Shown here one piece after another: positions 17,499 through 26,658 of a stretch of DNA of 64,000 nucleotides. Position 1 is the first letter of the stretch. Each line of letters starts with the position of its first letter. Position numbers and translations under genes: made by a program. The notes beneath the pieces are model-generated. The model did not search any database. It was not told the DNA's origin and saw only the letters and a program-made list of their open reading frames with translations. This DNA is from Aminobacter carboxidus (GTDB lineage Bacteria > Pseudomonadota > Alphaproteobacteria > Rhizobiales > Rhizobiaceae). Where the stretch lies: the NCBI RefSeq assembly GCF_014863355.1, contig NZ_JACZEP010000005.1, positions 248,001-312,000 on the forward strand, given 5' to 3'.

Positions 17499-18170
17499 TT
17501 AGCTCCCCGCCATACGCCATCGACCGGCGAAGCGTTCGACAATGCGCATGATGATTGTGAGCACCACAGCCATTCCGAAATACATCAACAGCAGCAACGT
17601 GTAGATTGTGGTGCTGTCTTGGGTAAAGTTGCGGATCTGCTCGGCGCGAAAGGTCAGATCGCCGAGGCTTATCAGTGAAACAAGCGCGGTATCCTTGAGG
17701 TTCTGTACAGCCAGGTTGCCGAATGAAGGCATCATCTCAGGAATAGCCTGTGGGATGACGATGTTGAACAGCGTCTGCCTTGGCGTGAAGTTAAGGGCAC
17801 GCGCCGCTTCGCGCTGGTTCTGGTGTACAGATTGGATGGCGCCGCGCACGACTTCAGCACCATAGGCGCCGATGTTGAGGCCAAGTGCCAGCACGCCGGC
17901 AACCACTGGCGGCAGCCGCAGGTCGATACCGATTGCCATGCCAGCCAAGGGGAGAGCGAAATACAGCCAAAATAGCTGCACGAGCAACGATGTGCCGCGG
18001 AAGACTTCGATATAGCCGACCGAGACGCTCTTGATTGCCAGGTTGGATGACAGCTTGCCTATGCCGAAGACAAAGGCGAGAACCCCGCCCAAGATTGTGG
18101 AATAGACGGTGAGTTGGACTGTGACCCACGCGCCCTCCGTCAGGGGAAGGAGATATTCAGACCAGTGCAT
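17499..18170 (-). CDS. ehuC: ectoine/hydroxyectoine ABC transporter permease EhuC
   Basis: 223 residues. Inner-membrane permease with EVFRGTSLLVQLFWLYFALP and the EAA loop [20 protein letters not shown]. Pairs with EhuD. Downstream of ehuB behind an intercistronic hairpin that may lower its expression relative to the binding protein. Confidence 0.87.
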   Translation of the reverse strand: MHWSEYLLPLTEGAWVTVQLTVYSTILGGVLAFVFGIGKLSSNLAIKSVSVGYIEVFRGTSLLVQLFWLYFALPLAGMAIGIDLRLPPVVAGVLALGLNIGAYGAEVVRGAIQSVHQNQREAARALNFTPRQTLFNIVIPQAIPEMMPSFGNLAVQNLKDTALVSLISLGDLTFRAEQIRNFTQDSTTIYTLLLLMYFGMAVVLTIIMRIVERFAGRWRMAGS

Positions 18171-18207
18171 GAGTTGATTCCGCGAGAAAGGTATTCAGAA
18201 CCGAAAA

Positions 18208-18229
18208 GGCGGGCGCCGGGGCACCCGCC
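18208..18229 (-). terminator. intercistronic hairpin between ehuB and ehuC
   Basis: GGCGGG and CCCGCC pair around a partly paired core, about 24 bases after the ehuB stop. In the transcript the stem is followed by UUUU. Probably a partial terminator or 3' stabiliser that keeps the binding protein more abundant than the permeases. Confidence 0.5.
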
Positions 18230-18252
18230 TCGATCGCGACTATTCCGTCAGC

Positions 18253-19119
18253 TCAGTCGGCGCTGCAAAGATCGGCTGTGTTGTGAGCCGTCGATCCCGA
18301 AACGTCAGCTTCGGTGAACCCGTAACCGGTCACGATTTCCTTCCACTCCGGCATTTTCTTGAACTCGGAGAGTGCCTCATTCACGGCATCACGCAGAGTT
18401 TCGTTGCCACTGGCGAATGTGAACCCGCCCCAACTGCGAACCTCTTTGCCGTTCACTACCGGATCGGCAAAGTCGGACGCCACTTCCACGCCGTCGTTCT
18501 GGTTGGCCAGTCCGCTCACCGTCAGGCTGGTAGCGGCATAGGCATCAGCCCGTCCGGTTGAAACCGTCGAGATTGCATCGGCGTTGGAGGCGATGGTCAC
18601 GAGATTGCCTTCGGCAACGCCCAACGCCTGCATCATCTCCAACTGGTCGGCACCCGCCATGATCGCGACCTTTAGCGCGGGCTTCTTGGCGAAATCGTCA
18701 TACGTCTTGATACCCTTCGGATTGCCTGCAGCAACCAGAAGTCCTTCGCCGTAGGAGGTATTGGGCTCGGAGAAAAGGACCGTCTTGCAGCGGTCGGGCA
18801 GGATAGCCATCTCGGCCGCCACCATATCGAAGCGATCCGCCTGAAGGCCGGGGATAAGCGAAGAAAAGCTGGTCGTCACCCATTCGATCTTTTCGATGCC
18901 GAGTTTTTCCATCAGCTTCTTGGCAACCGCGGGGCCGGCGCCGAGAGCCTCGCCCTTGGGGTCGACATATCCATAGGGGATCTCATTGGCGACGGCGATG
19001 CGGATCGTGCCCGACTTCTTGATCTGCCCAAGCGTCGCGGCATTGGCCAAGTTGAGTGCGAGTGCGGACATGGCAACGCCCGAAAGCGCCATCAATACGG
19101 TTTTTCCGAATCCGTTCAT
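18253..19119 (-). CDS. ehuB: ectoine/hydroxyectoine ABC transporter substrate-binding protein EhuB
   Basis: 288 residues. A signal peptide of about 27 residues ends LANA, then ATLGQIKKSGTIRIAVANE. It continues IPYGYVDPKGEALGAGPAVA and VTTSFSSLIPGLQADRFDMV, as in EhuB proteins. It would bind ectoine or hydroxyectoine in the periplasm. Located 75 bases after the ectoine aspartokinase gene and before the permeases, which supports the Ehu assignment over a generic amino-acid transporter. Confidence 0.87.
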   Translation of the reverse strand: MNGFGKTVLMALSGVAMSALALNLANAATLGQIKKSGTIRIAVANEIPYGYVDPKGEALGAGPAVAKKLMEKLGIEKIEWVTTSFSSLIPGLQADRFDMVAAEMAILPDRCKTVLFSEPNTSYGEGLLVAAGNPKGIKTYDDFAKKPALKVAIMAGADQLEMMQALGVAEGNLVTIASNADAISTVSTGRADAYAATSLTVSGLANQNDGVEVASDFADPVVNGKEVRSWGGFTFASGNETLRDAVNEALSEFKKMPEWKEIVTGYGFTEADVSGSTAHNTADLCSAD

Positions 19120-19194
19120 CTCTCATACTCCTGTTGTTTTGATATGCGTCGGTATTGTGGAGCCTGGATCAGCTTAGATCGATCGCGCCCCAGT

Positions 19195-20658
19195 TCAGGC
19201 CGCGGCATTCAGCTGGGACAAGTCGTCGGCTGCAGCCAGTTGCCGTGTTTCGATGAGCTCCCGATGCAGGCTTGTGACGGCCAGCTCGAAATCGGCCTCC
19301 TCAACGATCACCTGAAGGTCGACCTTGCGGACCAGGGCATGGATGCCTAGCGGCGCGATCTCAACCTTTGCCAAAGCGTCGATGGCGCGAGAGAGTATGG
19401 TGGGGTCTGCGATGTTGCGCCCGATGGCTGAGATCAGCGCGACCTTTCGCAGTGTGATTTCCGCGTTAGGGTAGGTGTTGGACAGGTCCGACTCGACCCT
19501 CTTGATTGCCTTCATCGAACCCTTGAGGAAGTGAGTGATCGTGTTGGCGTTGGAGGTCTTCGACAGGATCCAGATCTTGTGGCGCGTCAGCGCTTCCAGT
19601 ATCTCGGCGTCATAGCCTTTCACCCCGACCATATCCTGGTCGTAGAACTCGAAGGCAAACACATTCTTCAACCCTGTGACAATCTCGACCTGGGCAGACT
19701 GAGCTGCAAGGTCGGCTCGTATCAGCGTACCCTCGTGGTCGGGCTCGAAGGCGTTGCGCACCCGCAACGGAATGCTGGCCTGGCGCAGGCTCTTGGCGGC
19801 GCGCGGATGGATCGCTTCCATGCCCATGTTCGACAGCTGGTCGGCAACGTCGTAGTTGGTTGCCCCGATCACACGGACAGCACCGGTCCCAACGATGCGT
19901 GGATCGGCCGAAGACAGGTGGAATTCCTTGTGAATAATGGCTTCACTGGCTTGGGTCACCACGGCCACGCGCGACAGTGTGACCTCGCTGTAGCCGCGGT
20001 CGTAACTGCGCAGAAGCGCTTCGGTGCACTGGGCGTACCCGGTCACGATCGGTAGTTCTCGGCTCAGTTCGACATCGGCGAACGCACGCCGGATGCACTC
20101 GTCAAGATCGTGCTGGACCCCTTCGCGCCAGCCGGTCAGATCGATAAGTCGGGCATTGACGCCGTGCAGATTGAGCAGCAGCACTGTATTGAAGGCGGAC
20201 TGAGCCTCGCCCAGCGAACAGAGCATCTCACGCACTGTCAGCAGGTGATGTTCGAGCTGGAAGTGGCCGAAGGAACAAAGGCGCGCCAGGTCGATCATGC
20301 ACGATCGCACGCCCTCTATGCGTTCCCGCACAAATCGATCGGCGGTCTGGCGCGCACCGTCGTCGGCGAAGACAGTGGCGTTGTGCGTCTGCATCCTCTC
20401 TGCTGCCACATTGAGCGCGTCGCCCCAGACCCAGCCGCCTTCCGCACCGGCAAACAGCGTATAGACACCCGGCTCGCCGGTCTTCTTGTGCTCGAGCAGG
20501 CTGTCGGTCACCCCTGCATAGGCCGAGACCACGAAAATGCGGTTGTAGAGAGCGTCTTCGCTGCGGTCACCTATCAGGACCGTATCGAGCAGTTCCTTCG
20601 AGCGGGACATCGATGTGCCGCCGATTTTTTCCACCGTGTGGGATCTGGTCGTGGTCAT
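19195..20658 (-). CDS. ask: aspartate kinase of the ectoine pathway (Ask_Ect)
   Basis: 487 residues. Phosphorylates aspartate to supply aspartate semialdehyde for ectoine. The N-terminus has VEKIGGTSM, a variant of the KFGGTS nucleotide motif found in ectoine-specific aspartokinases; ACT domains make up the last 150 or so residues. Start at 20658 with CCGGAG upstream; the frame open to 20949 overlaps ectD. An ectoine-dedicated kinase escapes the usual lysine/threonine feedback, so its presence here supports stress-inducible synthesis. Confidence 0.9.
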   Translation of the reverse strand: MTTTRSHTVEKIGGTSMSRSKELLDTVLIGDRSEDALYNRIFVVSAYAGVTDSLLEHKKTGEPGVYTLFAGAEGGWVWGDALNVAAERMQTHNATVFADDGARQTADRFVRERIEGVRSCMIDLARLCSFGHFQLEHHLLTVREMLCSLGEAQSAFNTVLLLNLHGVNARLIDLTGWREGVQHDLDECIRRAFADVELSRELPIVTGYAQCTEALLRSYDRGYSEVTLSRVAVVTQASEAIIHKEFHLSSADPRIVGTGAVRVIGATNYDVADQLSNMGMEAIHPRAAKSLRQASIPLRVRNAFEPDHEGTLIRADLAAQSAQVEIVTGLKNVFAFEFYDQDMVGVKGYDAEILEALTRHKIWILSKTSNANTITHFLKGSMKAIKRVESDLSNTYPNAEITLRKVALISAIGRNIADPTILSRAIDALAKVEIAPLGIHALVRKVDLQVIVEEADFELAVTSLHRELIETRQLAAADDLSQLNAAA

Positions 20659-20723
20659 GATTTCTCCGGACGCCCCATGATCTGGCGGGGCGTCGTCTTC
20701 TGGGGCACGTCTGAGGGCGCGGA

Positions 20724-21653
20724 TCAGGCCAGCAGGCCGCGTTCGACCTTTATCGGGCACGAAGGGCTGCGCGAACTCAGAAAGTCGGGTCGCGGCGCCT
20801 TTGCCGCGAAGGGCGCTCCGACGCGATTGCTCCAAGCATTGTAGACAAAAAACGCGTTGGAACGCGGGAAAGGCGTGATGTTGCCGTTCGATCCATGCAG
20901 CGTATTGCAGTCGAACAGAATGACGGTGCCTGCCTTGCCAGGTGCACATTCGATCCCGAACGCTTCGGCCATCCTCGACAGGGTCTGCTGCGAAGGCACG
21001 CCTACCTCTTGCTTCTGCAGCGAGGTCGCATGGTTGTTGTCAGGTGTTGCTCCCGCGCAAGAGACGAACGTCTTGTGCGAGCCAGGCATGAGCATCAGTG
21101 CGCCGTTGAGCGCATCGTTGTCAGTCAGCAGAACCGAAGCCGAGACTGCCCGCATCCGCGGCATACCGTCCTCCGCGTGCCATGTCTCGAAATCAGAATG
21201 CCAGTAGAACTCCTTTCCGGTGAATCCCGGCTTGTAGTTCAGCCGCGACTGGTGGAGATACACGTCGTCGTTCAGCAGAAACCCGGCACGCCCAGCGATG
21301 CGTTCGTCGCGTGCCAGGCGGTCAAACAGCGCGTTCTGCTGGTCCAGACGAAACACCGTCCGCACCTCCTTCGAGCCCGGTTCGGTGATGATGTTATTGG
21401 GATCAAGTTCGGCGTCGCCGGAGCGCATCCTTGAGGACTCGCCTTGCAGCGAAGCAATCTCTGACGGCGAAAATACGTCGTCGAGAACGAGGTATCCGTG
21501 CTGCTCGAATGCGCGCGTTTGATCATGGGTCAGCGGTGCATCCGGAGACCATTGGCCCCATACGGTAGGATCCTTGCGTTTGAGCCAGCGCTCTCCAGGT
21601 CGACGAGTGGGGTAGTCGTCGGGGCCGGCGACGACGGGTGCATGTAATGTCAT
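20724..21653 (-). CDS. ectD: ectoine hydroxylase EctD
   Basis: 309 residues. Fe(II)/2-oxoglutarate dioxygenase that makes 5-hydroxyectoine. The iron-binding H-x-D is in YWHSDFETWHAEDGMPRM, and the distal His in LMPGSHKTFVSCAG. That stretch is the EctD consensus. Length is as expected. Fourth gene of the operon, 26 bases after ectC. Confidence 0.95.
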   Translation of the reverse strand: MTLHAPVVAGPDDYPTRRPGERWLKRKDPTVWGQWSPDAPLTHDQTRAFEQHGYLVLDDVFSPSEIASLQGESSRMRSGDAELDPNNIITEPGSKEVRTVFRLDQQNALFDRLARDERIAGRAGFLLNDDVYLHQSRLNYKPGFTGKEFYWHSDFETWHAEDGMPRMRAVSASVLLTDNDALNGALMLMPGSHKTFVSCAGATPDNNHATSLQKQEVGVPSQQTLSRMAEAFGIECAPGKAGTVILFDCNTLHGSNGNITPFPRSNAFFVYNAWSNRVGAPFAAKAPRPDFLSSRSPSCPIKVERGLLA

Positions 21654-21679
21654 GGCTTAGCCTTTCGTTTTGAGTGATG

Positions 21680-22081
21680 TCAGTCGGCAATCGCAGGCCG
21701 GACAATGGCCTCATACGAACCGTCTTCGCGGTGCACCTCTTGTCCGATGACGGGCGGATTGAAGCAGCAAGCCATGACCAGCTCGCTGTTGGCGGTAAGC
21801 CGGTGCCGGTCATGCAGGTTGAGTGCGTAGACGGTGCCCGCGCGGATCTGATGGACCTTGCCCGTGGCCAGGTCCTCGATTGTTCCCTCGCCAGAGATAC
21901 AGTAGACGCTCTCGAAATGGTGCTTGTAGTGGAACACATGGCTCGTGTTGGCGTGAATGCGGGTGATGTGGAAGCTGAAGCCCATGCCGTCGCCGGCTAG
22001 CAGCAAGCGTGTGCTGTCCCAGCCGTCGGCGTTGACCAGGCGATCTGTCTGACGCGCGTGTTCCAACTCTCTGACTATCAT
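21680..22081 (-). CDS. ectC: ectoine synthase EctC
   Basis: 133 residues, the usual size. Cupin-fold enzyme that cyclises N-gamma-acetyl-diaminobutyrate to ectoine. Recognised by [20 protein letters not shown] and the cupin block [19 protein letters not shown]. Ten bases separate it from ectB. Confidence 0.96.
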   Translation of the reverse strand: MIVRELEHARQTDRLVNADGWDSTRLLLAGDGMGFSFHITRIHANTSHVFHYKHHFESVYCISGEGTIEDLATGKVHQIRAGTVYALNLHDRHRLTANSELVMACCFNPPVIGQEVHREDGSYEAIVRPAIAD

Positions 22082-22091
22082 GAGGTGACTC

Positions 22092-23381
22092 CTATTCGGC
22101 GGCGAGGCGCATGGCGCCCATGGTCATGGCGAACGCCGTTTCAAGCGTGTCCAGGCCGGCCGCAAATTGCTCTTTGGAAATGGTCAACGGGGCCAGGACT
22201 TTGACAATTTCGTCGTGGCTTCCCGAGGTTTCGATAATCAGCCCGCGCTCAAAACATGCCTGGCAGACGCTGGCGGCGTTTTTGCCGGAGCCAGCATCGA
22301 TCCCCATCATCATGCCGCGGCCCTTGGTGGCCAGGCCATGGGTTTCGGCTACAGCTTCAAGGCGTTTGGCGAGATAGGCGGCCTTGTCGGCGACCTCGTT
22401 TTTGAACCTATCGTCGTTCCAGAATTTCTCCAGCGCTGCCGTCGCGGTGACGAAGGCATGGTTATTACCGCGGAAGGTGCCGTTGTGCTCGGCTGGCTTC
22501 CAGATGTCGTGCTCCGGCTTGATAAGCGTCAACGCCAGTGGCAGTCCCAGGCCTGAGAGCGACTTGGCCATCGTGACGATGTCAGGCGACAACCCCATGC
22601 CGTCGAACGAAAAGAACCCTCCTGTTCGCCCGCAACCGGCCTGGATGTCGTCGATGATAAAGAGCGCACCATGCTGGCGTGCTATGGCCTCGATTTTGCG
22701 TAGCCACTGGGGCGATGCGACATTGAGACCGCCTTCTCCCTGCACCGTTTCCACAATGATCGCCGCGGGCGCATCAATGCCGCTTGATGGATCGGAAAGC
22801 TGGCGATCCAGCATTTCGGCGGTATCGATGTCGGGCCCAAAATAGCCTTCGAATGCGGCGCGCGTGACGCCCGACAAGGGTGTGCCGGCACCGGCGCGAT
22901 GCTTGGAATTGCCGGTCGCCGCCAACGCACCCATCGTGACGCCATGAAAGCCATTGGTGAACGCCACGACACTGTGGCGGCCGGTCACTTTACGCGCCAG
23001 CTTGATCGCCGCTTCGACGGCATTGGCGCCTGTTGGCCCAGTAAACTGCAGGCGATGATCCATTTCCCGTGGCTTCAGCACGATGCGCTCGAAGCTTGTC
23101 AAAAATCTCTGCTTGGCGTCGGTAAACATGTCCAGCCCGTGGGTGATGCCGTTCGCCGACAGGTATTCGACGAGAGCCCGTTTGAGGTCTGGGTCGTTGT
23201 GGCCATAATTGAGCGATGAGCAGCCGCTGAGAAAGTCGATATAGGCATTGCCTGCAGTGTCGTACAGAGTCGCGCCGATTGCCTTGTCGAACAGTCTGGG
23301 AAAGCTGCGGGAATAGGATCGAACCCGACTTTCGACCCGCTCAAAAGCGGTCGTTTCGGCGATTGTTCCAGTGGTGGGCAT
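22092..23381 (-). CDS. ectB: diaminobutyrate-2-oxoglutarate transaminase EctB
   Basis: 429 residues. PLP-dependent class III aminotransferase that converts aspartate semialdehyde to L-2,4-diaminobutyrate. Conserved blocks: [38 protein letters not shown], the Asp-containing [14 protein letters not shown] and the PLP Lys in [15 protein letters not shown]. Start at 23381 with AGGGAGA upstream. Confidence 0.95.
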   Translation of the reverse strand: MPTTGTIAETTAFERVESRVRSYSRSFPRLFDKAIGATLYDTAGNAYIDFLSGCSSLNYGHNDPDLKRALVEYLSANGITHGLDMFTDAKQRFLTSFERIVLKPREMDHRLQFTGPTGANAVEAAIKLARKVTGRHSVVAFTNGFHGVTMGALAATGNSKHRAGAGTPLSGVTRAAFEGYFGPDIDTAEMLDRQLSDPSSGIDAPAAIIVETVQGEGGLNVASPQWLRKIEAIARQHGALFIIDDIQAGCGRTGGFFSFDGMGLSPDIVTMAKSLSGLGLPLALTLIKPEHDIWKPAEHNGTFRGNNHAFVTATAALEKFWNDDRFKNEVADKAAYLAKRLEAVAETHGLATKGRGMMMGIDAGSGKNAASVCQACFERGLIIETSGSHDEIVKVLAPLTISKEQFAAGLDTLETAFAMTMGAMRLAAE

Positions 23382-23430
23382 TGGTAGTCTCCCTGGCGTC
23401 CAAGATTGAACGCCGTTCGTGCCAGAAGCG

Positions 23431-24012
23431 TCAGGCGGCGAGGCGTGCCGCAGTGTCCCGGTGAAACGGGCCGATGGTGACGGCAAATTCGCTGTCATGC
23501 AGGTGGTCGAAATGGGCATCCCGCGAGAAATGAATACGCTGGGCTATCGGCGCATCGAGCTTGTGAGCGATGGACCTGAAGAGGGCCCACGACGCGGCAT
23601 TGCACTCGGTGATGGTGCATTCGATATGCTTGATTTGGCTGCTGGCTTGCCTGGCCAAAACATCGGCAATGAGCTTCTTTGCCAATCCCTGTCGCTGCCC
23701 CACAGCGCTCACGCATATCTGCCAGACAAACAACGTGGATTGCTGGTGCGGGGGAATGTAGCCAGACATCCAGCCAACGATCTGATTGTCGCTTTCAGCG
23801 ATCGCGCAGGTGGACGCGAAATGGCTGCATTGCAACAAATTGCAGTAGAGCGAGTTGTCGTCCAGCCCTGGCGTTTGGCGGATTAGCTGCCACACTCGTA
23901 CGCCGTCGCCCGTGCGTGGCTTGCGAATGGCAGTCGGACCGCGAGTCGCCTTGATCGGGAGTGGAGTGCCGCCCGCCTTGCTGGACCCTATTTCATTCAA
24001 CAAACCTACCAC
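23431..24012 (-). CDS. ectA: diaminobutyrate acetyltransferase EctA
   Basis: About 193 residues, GNAT fold. Acetylates diaminobutyrate. Typical EctA pattern: RVWQLIRQTPGLDDNSLYCN, LLQCSHFASTCAIAES, acetyl-CoA loop VGQRQGLAKKLI, and HIECTITECNAASWALF. No ATG is available at the 5' end; GTG 24012, TTG 24015 or TTG 24003 are the only starts. GGTGGTAGG could serve TTG 24003. First gene of the nine-gene operon. Confidence 0.92.
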   Translation of the reverse strand: MVGLLNEIGSSKAGGTPLPIKATRGPTAIRKPRTGDGVRVWQLIRQTPGLDDNSLYCNLLQCSHFASTCAIAESDNQIVGWMSGYIPPHQQSTLFVWQICVSAVGQRQGLAKKLIADVLARQASSQIKHIECTITECNAASWALFRSIAHKLDAPIAQRIHFSRDAHFDHLHDSEFAVTIGPFHRDTAARLAA

Positions 24013-24323
24013 CAAAATTTTCTGATGCCGGAATTATCCCTGCTCGGCAATGGCATAAGCTTAGGTTTTACGAAATAAATGTCAACCGCATAAATTGGTC
24101 GAAAGCTCCTGCTCAGGCGCTTGGCGTCACGTATTATCTCACAGAAACAGCATGTTAAGGAACGCACATTTGCGGGAACTTAGATGGCTTCTGGCAGGGA
24201 TGAAAAAAAAATAGTTAGGAATTTCGCAATTATTCGACATCACTGCCAACACATTGGATTGCTATTGGGCTTGCAGTGATCGGAAGGTAGTATGCGACCG
24301 AGAAATGAAATGGGCTGCGATAG
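24013..24323. promoter_or_regulatory. divergent ectA / ectR control region
   Basis: About 310 AT-rich bases separate the ectoine operon and the MarR gene. The base composition contrasts with the surrounding GC-rich genes, and an A9 run lies at about 24204-24212. I expect the osmotically controlled ect promoter and the EctR operator here, but could not pick the boxes with confidence. Confidence 0.5.
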
Positions 24324-24803
24324 TTGGAAGACCGGACCAAGCAAGCATTGACTGCGATGCGCAAAATATTGCGCACCACAGAACTCAACGGTAGGGCAGT
24401 GATGCGCGCGACTGGGCTTACCCCTTCCCAGTTGGTTTTCATGCAGTTGCTCGAGGAGACCAACGAGCAAACGGCAGGGTATGTCGCGGGACGAATGGGC
24501 ATCACCCAGGCAACCACGACGGCGCTGATCCAGAAGCTCGAATCCCGGGGAATGATAAAGCGCCGCAAGGGCGAACAGGACCGGCGTCAAACTTGGCTTT
24601 CATTGACCGAAGCCGGACGCAGCTTGCTGGCTGCCTCACCAGATGGCGTGCAGGCTCGGTTTCAGAACGAGTTCAACAAGTTGGTCGATTGGGAGCAGGC
24701 CATGTTGACAGCCTCTTTGGAGCGCGTAGCCGCGATGATGGGAAATCAGGATCAGGATGTTGCGGCTGTGCTGGACGGAAAGCCCCTGATTGAGCTTGAC
24801 TGA
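24324..24803 (+). CDS. ectR: MarR-type regulator EctR of the ectoine operon
   Basis: 159 residues. Winged-helix MarR domain: LTPSQLVFMQLLEETNEQTA, then GRMGITQATTTALIQKLESR, wing KRRKGEQDRRQTWLSLTEAG. The C-terminus ends DWEQAMLTASLERVAAMM. EctR repressors stand next to ect operons in methylotrophs and marine bacteria. TTG 24324 follows a TAG directly, so no earlier start is possible; ATG 24357 would shorten helix 1. Divergent from ectA. Confidence 0.87.
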   Translation: MEDRTKQALTAMRKILRTTELNGRAVMRATGLTPSQLVFMQLLEETNEQTAGYVAGRMGITQATTTALIQKLESRGMIKRRKGEQDRRQTWLSLTEAGRSLLAASPDGVQARFQNEFNKLVDWEQAMLTASLERVAAMMGNQDQDVAAVLDGKPLIELD

Positions 24804-24973
24804 CATGAGGCCGCAAGCAGCCACCCTAGGAGCACCATGCTTGACGTTGTTGATGAAGCGGCGCGGGCCCTAGAATTTCACCTCAATTCCATGCCCCTGT
24901 CACCGGAATTTGCGGCAGCAAGGGTATACGCGGCGCGGGTTTCTCGCCCAATGAGCACCCTTAACTTTCGTCA

Positions 24974-25820
24974 TTGAAACAATTTGCCTACAAGTCATCA
25001 ATGACCAGATTTTCCAAACAGCCTCGTAGGGTGCCGATGCTTCGGCGCTCGCGCGCAATGTGGGTTTCGCCGCGCCTTTGGCGCCCCCGTTTTGTCTTCT
25101 GGGAGGGAGCAATCGCAATTGGTCTAATTAGCGTTCTTTTCACCAAGATGGCCGATCAGGCGCAATTCCTGTTCCGGCAATTCCTCTCCGGTGACGGAAG
25201 ATCTTGGATGCCGCTGTTCGTCACTCCAGTGGGCTTTGTTTGTTGCGCCTATGTTGGCTTCGCAATCCCAGCTTCTCAGTCCCTCCTCGAATGAACAACC
25301 TTCATAGCTTCGACACCTAGGCCGCTCGTTCATCCTTTCAGGAGCTTGTGGACTATGTGTCGCTTTGATTGGAATTTCATCAGACGGCTTGACCTTCGGT
25401 ACCGGTTACGATCAAGCCCGTAGTGCAATCGAAGGTGTGCCGCTTCCGGTATTCTATTTCGCAGAAAAGCTACTTGCTGGTTTGCTTTCGATGTTGCCAG
25501 GAATTCCCGGTGGTATTTTTGCCCCTCTCTGTCCGTTGGCGCTGGACTGGGCAGCAGCCTCGGGCTGCTCCTGGGTGCCAACGTGGGATTGGCTGCATTA
25601 CTTGGAATGGCTGGCTACTTCGCGGGCGTCGTGCAGGCGCCTATGACCGCATTCGTTATCATTCTTGAAATGACAGGCAACTACGACAACGTTATCCCGC
25701 TGATGTTGACCTCGATGCTTGGCTACGGGACGGCACGGCTGGTATCTCGGGAGCCCCTCTACCATGCCATGTCACGAATATTCGTGGCAGACGCCCTACG
25801 TCGCAGGCGCGCGGAAATGA
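24974..25820 (+). pseudogene. broken ClC-type chloride channel gene
   Basis: Three pieces of one voltage-gated chloride channel. The N-terminus ends in a stop at 25294. About 200 residues of the transport core are missing. A middle piece follows (SDGLTFGTGYDQARSAIEGV, then LPGIPGGIFAP), and after a frameshift near 25540 the C-terminal piece GMAGYFAGVVQAPMTAFVII, then YGTARLVSREPLYHAMS. IPGGIFAP is the channel's anion-site signature. The 3' end runs into an IS3 remnant. Not functional. Confidence 0.8.
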
Positions 25821-25829
25821 CGATGCTCG

Positions 25830-26275
25830 ATGGTTGTAATTGCGGAACCGCCCGGGCTTGAGGCTCGGCCGTTTCTGTTACGCCGTAGGGCGCGGGTTGA
25901 GCAACCGGCGGAGACGCGGAGCCCCTATCGAGCGAAGCGTCGGAGCCGGTTGCGGCGAGGGTTCCGGCGAATGCCGCCGGGGTCTGGTATCCGAGGTAGG
26001 AATGCGGTCTCGCGGTGTTAAAGTCCTGCCTCCATTCGGCGATGGCGCCTATCTGGTCGGCGAGCAGTTTCTTCAGCTTCGCGTTGTCGTCTTCTAGGGC
26101 CTTCAGGCGCTTGGCGTCGGACACGTCCATGCCGCCATGCTATAGCGTCGCCTCGGAAACCCCGTGATTGCGGGCCAGATCGCCAGCCTTTGCACCCGCC
26201 TCTTGCTTGCGCAGAACCGCGATGACCTAATCTTCCGTGAACCGTCCTTAAATCGACGCCGGACTCTAACTCCAG
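25830..26275 (-). mobile_element. IS3-family insertion sequence remnant
   Basis: The minus strand carries orfA pieces (VIAVLRKQEAGAKAGDLARN, then HGGMDVSDAKRLKALEDDNA) with two in-frame stops. These are joined by an internal deletion to the orfB end (EWRQDFNTARPHSYLGYQTP, then AAFAGTLAATGSDASL). Almost all of the DDE transposase is missing. It borders the broken chloride channel gene and probably helped destroy it. Confidence 0.8.
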
Positions 26276-26299
26276 GTGAAGGAAAAACTCGGTGGCAGG

Positions 26300-26589
26300 T
26301 CAAGTGATGTTCCACATCAGCGAGCGCACCAGACAGATTCCTGCTGCATAGAGCGGCGGGTAGAGGGTTCGGGCACCGAGGTAGAGCGCGCTACTGTCGT
26401 GGGCATTCGCAAGGTGCGCCAGCACCACTGCCGCGACGAAGAGGGGGAAGGTCTCGGCTAGATTGGCGGAAGCGCGAGAGAGACGACCAACAACGCCTGT
26501 GAGCGGCGACTGCGGCGCTTCTCGCGCGCTCGCGGCCCAGCGGTGGCTTTCGCCATCCGAATTTCTCCTCGCGTCTAACGTGGCTAGTT
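26300..26589 (-). pseudogene. MAPEG-family membrane protein fragment
   Basis: On the minus strand, an open frame of about 96 codons ending at a TGA at 26302-26300 reads RLSRASANLAETFPLFVAAV, then LAHLANAHDSSALYLGARTL and YPPLYAAGICLVRSLMWNI. This is the conserved C-terminal two thirds of MAPEG proteins. The N-terminal membrane helix is absent: a stop lies just upstream at about 26590 and there is no ATG. The frame has no standard start, so it is easily missed. Confidence 0.6.
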
Positions 26590-26658
26590 ACCTAGCCTTG
26601 TTTACCTCTAGACTTTGGTGGAAACTTAAGGCGCGAAAGCGTTGGGGGGAAGGATCAA

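Noticed and set aside
16035-19119. Generic glutamine/cystine transporter
   Set aside because: Family motifs alone would allow it, but the placement directly after ectABCD-ask and the gene order BCDA favour Ehu.
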